From NCBI GenBank assembly GCA_024036415.1, contig JAMWET010000767.1, positions 141,501 through 205,500 of the forward strand: a stretch of 64,000 nt of DNA. Direction: 5' to 3'. This document shows, piece after piece, positions 1-10,929 of this stretch. The notes under the pieces are model-generated. The model was given only the letters and a program-made list of their open reading frames with translations, searched no databases and was not told the DNA's origin. The translations under genes were made by a program, and so were the position numbers. The first letter of the stretch is position 1; the number at the start of each line of letters is the position of its first letter. Origin of the DNA: Prochilodus magdalenae. Its lineage: Eukaryota; Chordata; Actinopteri; Characiformes; Prochilodontidae.

Positions 1-276
1 GTCCTCATAAGTACAGGACAATATGATATTTTGGGTAAAGTGAGGACATTTATAACTAGCCCTCAATTAATCACGTTTTCATCAAAAATCTAAACATCTA
101 ATAATGCAGAAAATTAGCCTTCTGAATACAGAGGTTAAGGTTAGGGTTAGGTTTAGGGGTAGGTGTAGTGTTCATTTGGTAATGCAAAGATCAATGGAAA
201 TCTATGGATGACCTCACAAGTATAGTAAGACAAACATTGTGTGTGTGCGCGTGCGTGTGTGCGTGCGTGTGTGTGG
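1..276. repeat. Dispersed repeat relic ending in a (GT)n tract
   Basis: The block carries paired 'GTCCTCAT' and 'GTGAGGACATTTA' motifs, a degenerate TTAGGG-like stretch (133-160) and 'GACCTCACAAGTATAGTAAG', and then runs into GT/GCGT-rich simple sequence at 238-276. This combination of a gaggaca motif, a TTAGGG-like core and a terminal GT tract resembles a repeat seen widely in fish genomes. The naming rests on recollection of the pattern, not on a search. The element is cut by the left edge of the window. Confidence 0.4.
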
Positions 277-1196
277 GCCTATGTATATTTAATGTGTTAG
301 CATGAAAGGCAAAAAAGTTTTCAGAGGTTCTTTTTTTCCCCTCTTTTTTCTCTTTTTTTAAATCCCATTTTTAGCTTATTTCTTCTCATCAGTGGTGCTG
401 TTTTCCACAGATGCCCCAGATTTTCTGACACAGAGCCACAGTTTAATCACTGTGTGTCGGATCATCATGTCAAATGCTACGAAACAAAACCCAACACGAA
501 CAATATCATTGATGCCGCACCGTTTCTTTTGATTTGGCATTGTTTTAATGTCAGACGTCATATTTCACCATGGGCTGAACCGCCACTCAAGACAAAGCCA
601 CATTACCAGCGGTTCAAAAGCAAGCCCGTTAATGTGAGGGAACACACTTACGCACTTCAGAGTTCTCCAAACTCCCCAGTACAGTAGTGCAATTTTCTTT
701 CATTGTGCCACATATCTCCTCTCATTGCCCCCGGTGCTACACTGAGAGAAAGTCCCCTAAAGTACTTAAGGTCTGATTAGAAAGTTTGATAATAAGTTAT
801 CAAGATGAAGAACAATTGCTTTGGCTAAATATGCAATTGCCCTTAATGAAAAGGAGGTTGATGAGGATTGTAATTTAGCACAAAGTGTAATGACTAACTT
901 TTAAAATCTAATTCAGGTTTGAACACCGCTCGGCTATCACCAGTTTAACTTTGCCATTAAGCTCAGTAGAAGTCTTAATTAGAATAAAGGCATGTCTGGG
1001 AGATGAACCTTTGTTGAGGCCGTTGTGTCTGTCACACTGACGCTTACTGTCACTGAGTCTTACTGATTGGCACGCATGTGTCTTTAGACTTCCTAGTTTT
1101 TGTGCATTGTAGTATATCATGATAAGAAGACCTGAGGTTTCTGAAAGTCCAGTATTTTGTTCCAGCCCATTTCTATATGTAGTTTTTGCCACTTGA

Positions 1197-1738
1197 ATCA
1201 ATGAAGGAAGCAGCTCCGACTGATCCTTTTCACTTTCTTTACTCCAACAGCACAGGTTCCGAACAGCTTTGCCTGTTTGAAAAGCTTAGAAGGTCTGTAA
1301 AGTGTCGGGGATATTTTGAGGAGCAGAAAGCCGCAGAGGTCTCTGCACAAAAAGCGGTTATGGTTTGGCATATGACACAAACATTTTAAAGCACATTTTA
1401 AAACACATTAGCTGCACTTAAGGCCCCCATATCTGTGGTCTTGAACCTGCTACATGGACACACGGCGTTCACAGCTTCTGACTGCTGCTGTTCACATCTG
1501 AGTGTTTCAGGTCATAGAGAGTTTTATCAGCGGGGCTAGCACTATGTGAGTATTTGGTTTTATGTATCCAGCTTTACATGCAGTCAGCTTATTTTTATTT
1601 TGGCCAGTCTCTGTACAAGTATTGTGTTTTTGAAACTCGGTCAGTGATGGCGCAGTTCAGTTTGATCCTTCTCATTTCCTTTACTCCAGCAAAACAGTTT
1701 TGCCGGTTTGGAAAACCTTCAGAGTCGATAAAGTGTAA
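1197..1738 (+). repeat. Local direct duplication about 440 bp apart
   Basis: Two segments, 1197-1307 and 1640-1738, share the order 'TGATCCTT', 'CTTTACTCCA', a 'TTTGCC.GTTTG.AAA' stretch and 'TAAAGTGT'. They are diverged direct repeats, either an old local duplication or two copies of an unrecognised dispersed repeat. Short open frames cross both, but neither has coding features I recognise. Confidence 0.55.
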
Positions 1739-2745
1739 AATTATGTTGCATGTTTAATAGTGAAATCTTTCCTTTGCTTCCATGATCTTTCTTTTGCTTT
1801 GAGTTTCGACATATTTACACAGGTGGGTGGGTTTAAAGTGTCCGTTGGTCCGCTGTGTTGGAGTGACAAGTCCTCTGACCCTTGGTTAAGCTCACTTCAT
1901 AGAAAGTCTCCAAACTTTGGAATTGCAGTATTATGAATGTGAATATGAATGTGATGTTGGTCTGTTTATGTGTTGGGGCACAGGCACACAAATAAACCAA
2001 GCAAAAGCACATCTGTTTAGACAAAGCAGGTTTTATGAAACCAGAAAAAGATGCTAGCTTGGTGCAGTAAAACTATTTGAGGGCACTGGTGAATGTTGTT
2101 TGTGTTCGTACTGTTCCCGACTCTGAACTCAGTTTGGCTGTTCAATACAAAGATTCAGTTATCTGTTCCATTTTTTATATTATTTATCAATCAGAAAATC
2201 CATTGGCATGAGTTTCACTGATGATTTCAAAGACATTAATATATCTCAAATACAAAAGAGACGCTGCACATGACGATAGGTTTGAATTGCGGCCAATTTA
2301 AATTACCAACATATAACGTCGGGCTGTTACATGAATTTGTGGAATGATACAACAGGCAGCGCACACGTTTATGTTCAAATTAGGCTCTTTTCTTTTATAT
2401 TTAATTTTAAACTTAAAAAATGATGTGGGAATGAACAAACAAACTGTTTCAAATAAATTCACTGCATTGCCCACTATAAACTATATACCTAATAATATCT
2501 CTGCTTCAACAGGATCAGCCTACTGCTTTATTCTCTTCAAACATAAAAACTATCTAAATAAAATCATTTAAGATGGAATTCTTTTTACATGTGAATAAAA
2601 ACAGCAAGCCTTCAGACCTTCGGCACTGTATCCTTTTAAATAGCTTCTTGTCTTTGTTAGGATGGGTCTAATAAGGTATTTCTGTTTTATTGTAATAAAC
2701 ATATTACAACACAAACTGCTTGGAAAGACTTGGACTTGCCTGCTT

Positions 2746-2750
2746 TACAC

Positions 2751-2809
<59 letters not shown>

Positions 2810-2829
2810 TATATATATATATATATATA
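2746..2829. repeat. (CA)n followed by (TA)n microsatellite
   Basis: An almost perfect CA dinucleotide run occupies about 2746-2807 and passes into an AT dinucleotide run to about 2829. It lies in the inferred last triqk intron. Reading frames across it are artefacts of the dinucleotide repeat. Confidence 0.95.
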
Positions 2830-3712
2830 GAGTGAATCTGCCCAGATAATTGTAGAATCGTCGCTAGTGTTGGGTTGCTGAGTCCTTCAGCTGTCATAAT
2901 GCTGGCAGATTTTATTTTTAACATATATATGTAGCCTAGCTTACCAACCACTGCACCTCAGAATTCAGCTACCAATCAGGTAACCACCAGCCCACATTGT
3001 CAGATGGATTGTTTAGGAAAGCGTGGTACATAATCTCCTTCTATATTAGGGAATAGAAGGAGGAAACAATAACACAAGTGGTATAAATAGATGACAATAT
3101 TTTACAGTTAATATAAATTAAATACAGGGAAAAGAAAGCAGTCTGTCATCGGACAGAAGTACTTGGATTCACCAGTAATAACCAGTCACTACCTTTACAG
3201 GTGTATCTGAATAACAAATAGCCCTACAAATACCAGTCACTGTTACTGACCAGTTACAATGTTACTGTTACAGCCACTGTTACTGCCAGATGACACTGTT
3301 CCGTCTTTCCCAGCCTGTATTTTGTGCTACAAGTGTTACCCACCTTTAACCACAACTTAACCACCTTGTGCTAGAACTCTAGTAACTGCATAAAGTGGTG
3401 AAATGGACAGTCGCTAGTATTTATGTAACTAATAATGGTCAGCTAGCGCTATATGATCGTGGTGGGCCTAGCCTTCGGCTGATTTGGCTGTAAAGAAATC
3501 AAAATAGGCCATAAAAATTCACGATCGCTGCTCACTTAATATTTAATATCACCCCTAATATTAGCCTCCGAGCAGCTACAGTTCAGGAATTATTATTTTA
3601 GGTCATATGAGAATAAAACAAAAACGACCGCACTGCACTAATAGATCATCTCAGTTTTTAATATATATGGAGCTTTTATGAAAGTATTTCCCTTCTCTCT
3701 CTGCTGTTGTAG

Positions 3713-3820
3713 GACACTATCCTGGTCGTTTTGGCTGTGCTGGTCTTTCTCCTGGGTGTTTACGCTTTCTTCTACCTCAACCTGAGCACAGAGCTGAACC
3801 TGGACAATGACGTGGACTAA
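3713..3820 (+). CDS. triqk: triqk last coding exon (partial): TRIQK C-terminal membrane segment
   Basis: The exon encodes 35 residues and a TAA stop. It starts right after a polypyrimidine tract and AG (3711-3712). Seen: about 20 hydrophobic residues forming one transmembrane helix, then 'YAFFYLNLSTELNLDNDVD', an aromatic-rich exit and a short acidic tail. From family knowledge, vertebrate TRIQK is a protein of roughly 86 residues with three QxxK/R motifs in its N-terminal half, one C-terminal membrane helix ending in a YAFFYL-type sequence, and an acidic tail. It is an endoplasmic reticulum protein of poorly known function studied in Xenopus and mammals. Only the C-terminal part lies here, so the QxxK/R motifs cannot be checked. 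The first codon may be partly shared with the previous exon. A longer frame on the opposite strand (3638-4108) is a shadow. The assignment rests on a short match recalled from memory, but the splice site, helix, tail and stop agree with it. Confidence 0.8.
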   Translation, partial: DTILVVLAVLVFLLGVYAFFYLNLSTELNLDNDVD

Positions 3821-5540
3821 ACGCCTGCCCTTGATGACACTAAGGAGGCCTCTGGGAGGACGGCAGCAGCCCTGTGATAAAATCCCTCCTTTAATGAGGG
3901 CCAGTGGCGCTTCAGCGACTAAATATGACTCTTTCCTATACCTGAACCTCTCAGTGCCCTTCATGACTGCTGCAGCTGAGGAGAGGCCAGAAGCAATATG
4001 GTCCAAATACGAAATGAACGCATTGGTTTTTGTAATTTTGGTTTTTGATGCTGGAAAGGCCTTGCTAAAAGAAAGCGAGCCGCAGGTTTTGGGTTTTTTG
4101 TACTTCACCTTAATGCTTTCCGATGTCCTTTGAGGCTGAATGTTATGTAATCTCTTACCTGTTTCGTAACTCAGATTGGCACATGTGACTCAGTCTCAGA
4201 CTGACAGTTCTTTATTAAGTGCTGGTGTTATATACGGCCAGTATGAAGGCCTCACGTCTATGGCATTCCGGGCTTCCTCAGTCTTCTGAAATTACTGGAA
4301 CTCTACTATGTAACATTATTTAACAGACCGTTTACAGGATTTCCCATCCCGTACAAATAGCAAGTGTGTTCGGAATGGCCTCGGTCGGACTAGTCTAATC
4401 TGACTGATGTGAATACATGGATACATGCTATTCCAGTTAAGCTGTTAGTGGGATTCTTAAAGGACTATCAGACTAGTAAAGGTGGCTAATGTTAGGTAGC
4501 AGGGTTTCCTCTGATGTGAAAACTGACTTTAAACTGCGGTGAAAATATATTAACCAATTAGGAGCAGTAATCCTTCAGCCCTGCCACAACAGCTTACATC
4601 ACACTAGTGTACACTGTTTAGCCATCATGACCTCAAACATCCATCATGACCGTCACTGACAGAAGTAGCATGACATGATAGAACTGGACAAAACATGTTA
4701 TGACATCATAAGCCATCCTCCACGACTTGTTCATGGCATGGTTATATCAGTGTTATGTAGCAGAGTTCAAACAAAGTATTACTAGAATTATGGAAAGCTT
4801 TTTATTCGTTTTTTTTTTTTTGGTCTTCTTCGACTTTACGCTTTACATGCACACTGCATTCCTCTCCACGAAACGTCTGCCCGCAGATCTATGGATCACA
4901 ACTCGGGAGATTAAAGACGGAAAGCCAGCCACTGATTGAGTGTGTGTGCGGAATACTGAGGTGCTCTTTCGCTGTCAGAGCCCATCTTATTAGCATCTTA
5001 AATACTGTCAGCCTCTCTGAATGAGTAGCAATAAAAGACATCAAACTTTGTCATGAAGACCTTGACGTGCTCTCTGCTAATGTGTGCAGGTGCGTGTGTG
5101 TGTGCGATTTGAGGAGCTTGAACAAGATGAAAAGCGTGGCCCTCCATTACTCACTGACCTGCACTGTTTTCCTTGTATGTATCAGACAGGCAGGGAGAGA
5201 GCGAGAGGAAAGTATAAAGGCTGATGACATTCGAGATTAATTCACACCTCTTTGGTATTGTATACCGGAACTCGTGCTAACATTCCGAAGCGACTCATTT
5301 CATTCCAGAGAGTGGGAGCTGTCTTATTATTCCCTGCATGAAGTGCACGTCTCTGCTCAGGATTAGTGCCTCGCTGCTCAATGCTTGTTTTCCTGGGAAG
5401 GATCTCTGTTATCATTAATTGAAGGATTGACGCTCAATTGAACAAAACATTTTTGTACTCTGTTTCTGATTTGAAGGCAAAGTCTCCTTTTGTGGCGAGA
5501 CTGTGTTCAATCAAAATAAAGCGATTGTGTTTCACTTGTT
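3821..5540 (+). other. triqk: Probable triqk 3' untranslated region
   Basis: The sequence after the stop has no obvious repeats. Two AATAAA hexamers are present, at 5030-5035 and 5515-5520. The second is followed by GT-rich sequence ('GATTGTGTTTCACTTGTTG'), the usual arrangement for cleavage and polyadenylation, so I favour an end near 5.54 kb. An end near 5.05 kb is the alternative. The 5060-5520 part is unique and complex and could also be a conserved element rather than transcript. Open frames inside (for example 3807-4133 and 4727-4939) have no coding signature. Confidence 0.45.
5515..5520 (+). terminator. Candidate polyadenylation signal AATAAA
   Basis: A canonical AATAAA is followed within 30 bases by a GT-rich downstream element. 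It is the best 3' end candidate for triqk. The hexamer at 5030-5035 is the alternative, with a weaker downstream context. Confidence 0.4.
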
Positions 5541-5929
5541 GACTGTAATGCTTTCTTTTTGTGCCTTTGATAAAATGGAAAAAGGAAAACTCGATGCATT
5601 ATATAGTTACCGACAAAGAAGAGTATCAGAATTGTGCTGTTGAATATGCCGCCCAGGGCCGTCACCATCATAAAATTTTAGAAATGTGCCCATCTTTAAT
5701 TAATTCATTGTGGAGATGTCATTGAGATGTAAGTCATTCAGAATATAGCCATATTCCTACAATCCCAAACAATCAGTGAACCTACACGAGTTGTAGCGCT
5801 ATAGGTAGAGCTGATAATGGTAAAACTACAGAAATCCAGAAAGGCTATGAGGTAGTTCACATTTTCTGGATTGTTATCTTGAGATTACGACTTAATGTAG
5901 CAATGTGTAAGATTAAGTTTATTTTTAAT

Positions 5930-6865
5930 ACATTATAAAATGACCTAAAATTACAATAATGAGAAGAAATATCAGTATGAATGGTATGTTAAAGACGTAT
6001 GGTGTATGGTGCAGAGATGTCTACTGAAGTTAGCTTGCTAACCAGCTAGCCCCGGCCACGCCGTCTCATAATACCACTTTGTACTGTAAGAGGTGATAGT
6101 GTGTCACTGTGGAGTAGAGTCATCTGTCCAACTGGAGAGGTGAAGATGTAGCACTCCTGCCCCGACGGCATATTCAGTTTTGTTGAAAGTCCTGCTCCCG
6201 TTTCGGTCATTTATGGACAGGCACCCTATGAAATGAACGGTAAATGTAAGGATGGCTAGAAACCATTATAATGACCTGCTGCTGCTCATGGTTCAGCAGC
6301 AACTAAAGAAAGTGATTGAAGCAAAACAAATGTCAACGCTGGTGTTGTGTTCCGCGGCTGGAGAGGTTCTTGGTGAGTACAATGGGTAAAGTTGAAGCTG
6401 AACAAAATTTCTAGACTGTTATTTAACCTGCCCTACTGTTTATACTGCCACTGTCATATCCACTTTAATGCTACATCTTAGTTCTGCTAGTGCACGTCAC
6501 TTTATCGTCCTTATTGTCTTACTGTCTCATTTATGTCTGTCTCAGGGCCTTTATTTTATTTTGTCGTATGTCTTGCGTCAGTTTATTTTCTGTTTATTGT
6601 TGTAGTTGTAATCTATTTATCGTTAAATGTTTATTTGCTACACCCTGGGATGGAGGGTAACGCAGTTTAAATCCTCTGTATGTCTGGTACATATTGACGT
6701 ATTGACAATAAGACTACTTGACTTAACTAAACTGCTGTTAATGCCAACAGGAGGAGGCGGGGAACTGTGCATTTCCTTGTTTCTTATTACAGGGATGGGC
6801 AGCACAACTTTCTGGAAAGATGTTGCCCCCTATTCGAGTATGAATTTAACAGATTGTGTCACCTG
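5930..6865 (+). repeat. Dispersed repeat D, copy 1, split by a later insertion
   Basis: This copy aligns by eye with 9270-9862. Shared landmarks include 'GCTAACCAGCT', 'CCACTTTGTAC', 'GGTGATAGTG.GTCACT', 'GGCA.CC.ATGAAA', 'ACAACTTTCTGG' and 'GTGTCA.CT'. Copy 1 carries about 330 extra bases (about 6419-6745) absent from copy 2. No transposase is recognisable. It is probably a non-autonomous interspersed repeat of unknown class. Confidence 0.65.
6419..6745 (+). mobile_element. Insertion inside repeat D; teleost repeat with 'ACAATAAGACTACTTGACTT' tail
   Basis: The segment interrupts repeat D just after 'CTAGACTG'. It contains 'TTTATTTGCTACACCCTGGGATGGAGGGTAACG', given here as landmarks at 6630-6664, and ends in 'ATTGACAATAAGACTACTTG' and 'ACTTAACT'. 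A 'GACAATAAAG.TGACTTGACT'-type tail is common to a widespread class of fish retroposed repeats, and the tail-end orientation suggests + strand insertion. No clear target duplication could be read by eye. Confidence 0.5.
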
Positions 6866-6884
6866 ACACAATCCTTTAGTTGTT

Positions 6885-7165
6885 TTTTGATCTCAAGATA
6901 ATAAATTGTTAATCACAAGACATAAAACTTTGAGAACACATATTTTGTTATCTTTAGAACTTTATACGTCTTGTAATCTCAAGATAACAAAAGGTATAGT
7001 CCTGATAATGATAATTACTTTTTAGGACATACATTTGGACCTGGTCTTGGACTCTTTTCTTCTGTATCTTTTGATGTCTAGATAACAAAAGTTGTTTTCT
7101 CACTATGACATTTGTCGTGTGATTTCAGGATATGCAGTCATTATCTCGTGTCTCAAGTCATAACT
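6885..7165. repeat. Foldback-type repeat rich in 'CTCAAGATAACAAA' words
   Basis: The motif '(A)TCTCAAGATAA(CAAAA)' or its reverse 'TTTTGTTATCTTTAGA' recurs five or so times in both orientations (around 6888, 6950, 6978, 7078 and 7140). Such mixed direct and inverted words can form hairpins. Similar 'ctcgagataac' foldback repeats are known from fish and frog genomes, but the class name cannot be fixed here. Confidence 0.45.
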
Positions 7166-8650
7166 ACCTTATGGCCTCTTATTACCACCACCACCACCAT
7201 CACCATAAACATTTCTGACTCTGTAAGATATCCTGGAATGGCCAGGTTTCACATCAAACCACTCTGAACGCCTTTGTTTATATCTTAACCATTGAATTAT
7301 GCAGACATTTAAAATAATTCACATTGAATTATTAGGATCAATAGTTTGCCTATTTCTGTACGCACAGCTTTCATTAGCATCTTATTAGCTACATTAGCTC
7401 AAATGAAAGAAGCAAGTTTGGACACCCCGCATGTTTTGCCTTCATTTTTGCTGAATTATTCTTTCAAACAAAACAAAATGAAGTCGTGAAGAACAGTGCA
7501 TTCAGGTTGTTAATTTGCCTCAGCCTGACTGATGAAAGCACGGCTCAGTTTTATTCTGTTATGATGTAAACACATAATTATGAAAGCTAATGCCTGTGGT
7601 CAGGCGATTATGTAATCATGAAAGGCCTTTTGGCAGCATCTCAATGCGATTGCTGTTTTGTCGTTTCGTGCTGCATCTATCTGCCTGCAGTTACGGTCTT
7701 ACCTTGTTAACGAAACGTGTGGTGGAGACTCAGCTGCTACCATGGCAGCTCTGGCTGTGGGAGACCTCCCAGGAGGCCACCTGTGCTAGCGTGGGCTAGG
7801 TGGGGGACCGTCTGTGCTGGAAAGGCTTCGTTCAGCTCCGGTCATTAGGCTACTGGCAGCTATGTGGTAGCCTGGCCTGGCCATGCCCACTGCCACTGAT
7901 GTCAGCTCCAGCCTGGAGGGCCGTGTTAGTTCATGAACCCGGCCCTGCAGCTGGGAGCGATTCAAATTCACACCTCGCTGTGCTCATTAGGAGCAACAGG
8001 TGGCCAATAGTGGACAAACAGTAGGAGCCGAACTTATCAAGGAAAAAGCGGCACCGCCATTGCTAATCCACTCTATAGCCGCTACAGTCTGTGCATGCGT
8101 TTTTGAATGTGCTGCCATTGTCAGAGGTTCGATGGAGCTATGCTCACAATAGTGTTGAGGTCGCCCCTTGAATATTAATGTGCTATTGACTTGTTGAGTG
8201 CCTCAGTGGCGAAGGACTTGGCCAAGCTGGACATATAGATTTCATGTTCTACACTGGCTCGACTTTCCGGAAACGTTCACCTAAGAATCACAATCCACAA
8301 TCCAAATAATAACCAGCATACAAAAACACAATGCTGCGTACAAGCATACTGATTTAATGAAGGCAATAATAATATCATATTGCACGTTTTTAATATTTTT
8401 TTTCATATTTTAGTGTTGCTATTATCTCTTTTAACCCACTTTCTATTTTTGCATACCCTAGTTTTCTGTATGTCACATGATTACCATTAACATTTGAAAA
8501 TTGATATAACTGGACTGGACTGGACCATCAATGGACATTTTTGTTTACATGTGTTTATCTTTTGATGGCAAAGGATTGGGAAGGACAAACTGTATATTAC
8601 TTCTCTGACTTTCTGGATATTGTTGCCAAAGAACTGTTTTTACAATCAAT
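7166..8650. other. Non-coding stretch, no recognised element
   Basis: It holds a short CACCAC run (7187-7208), a GC-richer unique block (7590-8030) and AT-rich sequence after 8270. Frames up to 74 codons occur in the GC-richer block but show no recognisable domain or splice context. Confidence 0.5.
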
Positions 8651-8962
8651 ATACTCACCATCAAAAATTATAGCTGCACCCAGAAGGAAGTGTGGGATTA
8701 CAGTGCTATTGGGAAAGAAGATAAAGGTTACCAGGAACATTAAATGATGATACATTTAGACTGATATGGGCAACACTTTTTGAGCTACCCATACAGAAGT
8801 AGTGTCTCTTAGTATGTTTTTAGGCCACCATATTGCATGTTGCTGTATGGACTTGTAGAGTTTCCTATTGGTGTCCTGTGAAAATCCAGCCCAAGCTTGA
8901 ATATTCTCACTCAGTTCCTGCAGATTTTGCAGTAGTGGTGGAGAATAAGAATTCATAAACCA
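8651..8962 (-). mobile_element. Tc1-like family B relic (truncated)
   Basis: It begins with a terminal repeat-like end ('ACTCACCATC' to 'TGCACCCAGAAGGAAG') and matches other B copies in the window (20272 backwards, 48651 backwards, 53522, 58390 backwards). On the - strand it encodes a broken version of the C-terminal helix of a Tc1-like transposase (residues like 'LQELSENIQAWAGFSQDTN'). The element stops near 8962, so the catalytic region and the other end are missing. Confidence 0.65.
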
Positions 8963-9269
8963 TCACAGAAGTAAATGTGCAGAACTGAAGGATGTTTCCT
9001 ATTGCATGTGTTAGAATTATCATTGCTGCTTGGTGCTATTAAAGCTAAGCCTTCAGTTTGAGTTTTAAAAGTCAGTTAAAAACAAGCAAAATAAAATACC
9101 TATGTATCTGTGATACATTTCCACTAGCACCCCTATGTTACTGTAGTAGTACGGTAGCGCTAGACTAATGGGAATTCACTTTATAAGATTTTTGGTCATT
9201 TTGTATTAAATGCAGACATTTGACGTTTTATTTAAAGATAAGAGTGTTTGGCATAAAGCATTCCAAAAT

Positions 9270-9862
9270 GAGCAAAAAGTATTAACAGAATATGAATAAA
9301 TGACAGTGGTGGTATGTTGAAGACGCCAGTGTATATCACTTGTATTTTAAGTGATATCTGCTAAAGTCAGTATGCTAACCAGCTGGCTAGCTCAGCTAGC
9401 ACCACTTTGTACCTGAAGGGGTGATAGTGAGTCACTATAGAATTGAGTGTACTTTCAGTCCAACATGAGAAGACGAAGAAGCAGTACTGCTGCCCTGAAG
9501 GTTCTGCTCTTTGTTAGCTTATTTAAGAGCAGGCAGCCAATGAAAGGAGGAGTAAACACAATGATAGCTGAAGCTCCTGGCAAGCAACTATCATGACCAC
9601 CACTCACTCAAACAACAAACAAAAAGGCGGAACAAGAGTTAATATTGCTGTTGCTTTCCATGACTCTTTTGGGAACACTCTTGGAGAGTAAAGGGATGCT
9701 GAACTCACAATGTTTCCTCTAGACTGGTGAGGAGCGAGGAGGGGGAGGAGGGACTGGGAATTGCCTTGTTTCCTAAAATAGGAATGGACACAACAACTTT
9801 CTGGTAATAGGTTGCCTCTTATTTGATTGGAGTATGAACTCCACAGGTTGTGTCATCTCACA
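9270..9862 (+). repeat. Dispersed repeat D, copy 2 (uninterrupted)
   Basis: This is the partner of 5930-6865. It lacks the roughly 330-bp insert seen there, so it approximates the empty state. It carries a perfect 9-bp stem at 9333-9341 / 9349-9357 with a 7-base loop, and a palindromic 'AGCTGGCTAGCTCAGCTAGC' stretch. No reading frame of note. Confidence 0.6.
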
Positions 9863-10598
9863 AATAGCTCGTATGAACATATGAACATGTACTTTACTTT
9901 AAATCTAACTCCAGAAGGTCTGACCAATAGGAAAGCTTGCTTGACCTTTCTAGTAATTTTCTGTTGGGTGTTTCATGCTTCTATGCTTCTATGTGCTATA
10001 TTCCAATTGCTTATGTGTAAAACACAAACCCAGCAGATATAAACAGATCCCCGACAGGCATGCTGAAGTATGCCTTGTAGGCCATCTTAGCAGATGCTTC
10101 CCAGAGTACTTTTTCACTCTTGTCTTGATAAATTGTCCACAGACGTAGCAGAATGCATCTGCCGGATGCTGCAGCCTCTTGATGCCCTTTAAATTACCTG
10201 TAGCTCTGTATCCACTATCCACTTACCCATCTGGAACATACACTGAAATGGCTGTTTTAACACACCTGTACTCATACTGCTATGTGTACCACTATTGTCC
10301 TGACCACAAAAGCCATGTTTATGAGGACCAATAGCCATTTACTGTGCATTTTAGGCCTTATCAATTAAGAAAACAACCTTAGAACCCAGGACCAAGGACA
10401 ATAAACATCGTAGGCTGGTGTTACATTAAACAGTTGAACTGATAAATACACATATTAACTTTTTATTTCACAGAAATCTTTAGACCTTCTCTTAAAAACA
10501 TAGAAGACCATGTGCCCCACATGTACCAAATCAGCCAAGAGATGTTCAGTGTCTAGTTTGTTAAAGTAGCTAACAGATAATAGATGTTTGTAGCAGTC
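9863..10598. other. Non-coding stretch, nothing recognised
   Basis: Unique AT-rich sequence without repeats, splice-flanked frames or RNA gene signatures that I can see. Confidence 0.5.
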
Positions 10599-10741
10599 TT
10601 TCTCAGCCCTGGTCCAGGAGGCACCCTGCCCGGCACATTTCAGCTCAATATGCGGGACTTGGGGGCGGGGGGGTGACATTGGGCGCAGGAACAGCACTAA
10701 AATGTGCAGGGCATGGTGCCTCCAGGACCAGGGTTGAGAAA
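10599..10741. mobile_element. Foldback element G, copy 1 (42-bp inverted ends)
   Basis: The left arm (10599-10640) and right arm (10700-10741) are inverted copies with about 4 mismatches in 42 bases. They contain the 'CTGGTCCAGGAGGCACC' and 'GGTGCCTCCAGGACCAGG' words. The 59-base centre is G-rich (runs at 10660-10673). The 'ccctggtcctggaggcac' foldback is a very common fish repeat and a second, weaker copy lies at 17092-17229. The 98-codon - strand frame crossing it is a by-product. Confidence 0.75.
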
Positions 10742-10929
10742 GGGTTGCCAACTGCCTTGGCTAAGTTATTAAACATTAGCCGAGCTTTTATATGACATGC
10801 GATATACGAATTTCAAATAGAAATATATATCAAATAATAAATAATCAATTAGAATTTCATCTGTACTTTTGCACATTTTCAACAGCTGTTCCACGCTTCA
10901 CTCCCTGAGCTTCCCTCCATCCCATCTGT

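Larger units (their letters stand above)
1..3712 (+). other. Last intron of triqk (inferred)
   Basis: This stretch lies upstream of a splice acceptor (pyrimidine-rich tract at 3689-3710, AG at 3711-3712). I found no other exon in it that encodes the QxxK/R-rich N-terminal part of TRIQK, so those exons should lie left of the window. Inside are a dispersed repeat at the left edge, a local duplication (1197-1307 and 1640-1738), a CA/TA microsatellite (2746-2829) and otherwise unremarkable AT-rich sequence. Small reading frames here are not supported as genes. Confidence 0.6.

Noticed and set aside
3638..4108. 156-codon - strand frame over the triqk exon
   Set aside because: It is antisense to the supported exon, with no recognisable domain. 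A shadow frame.
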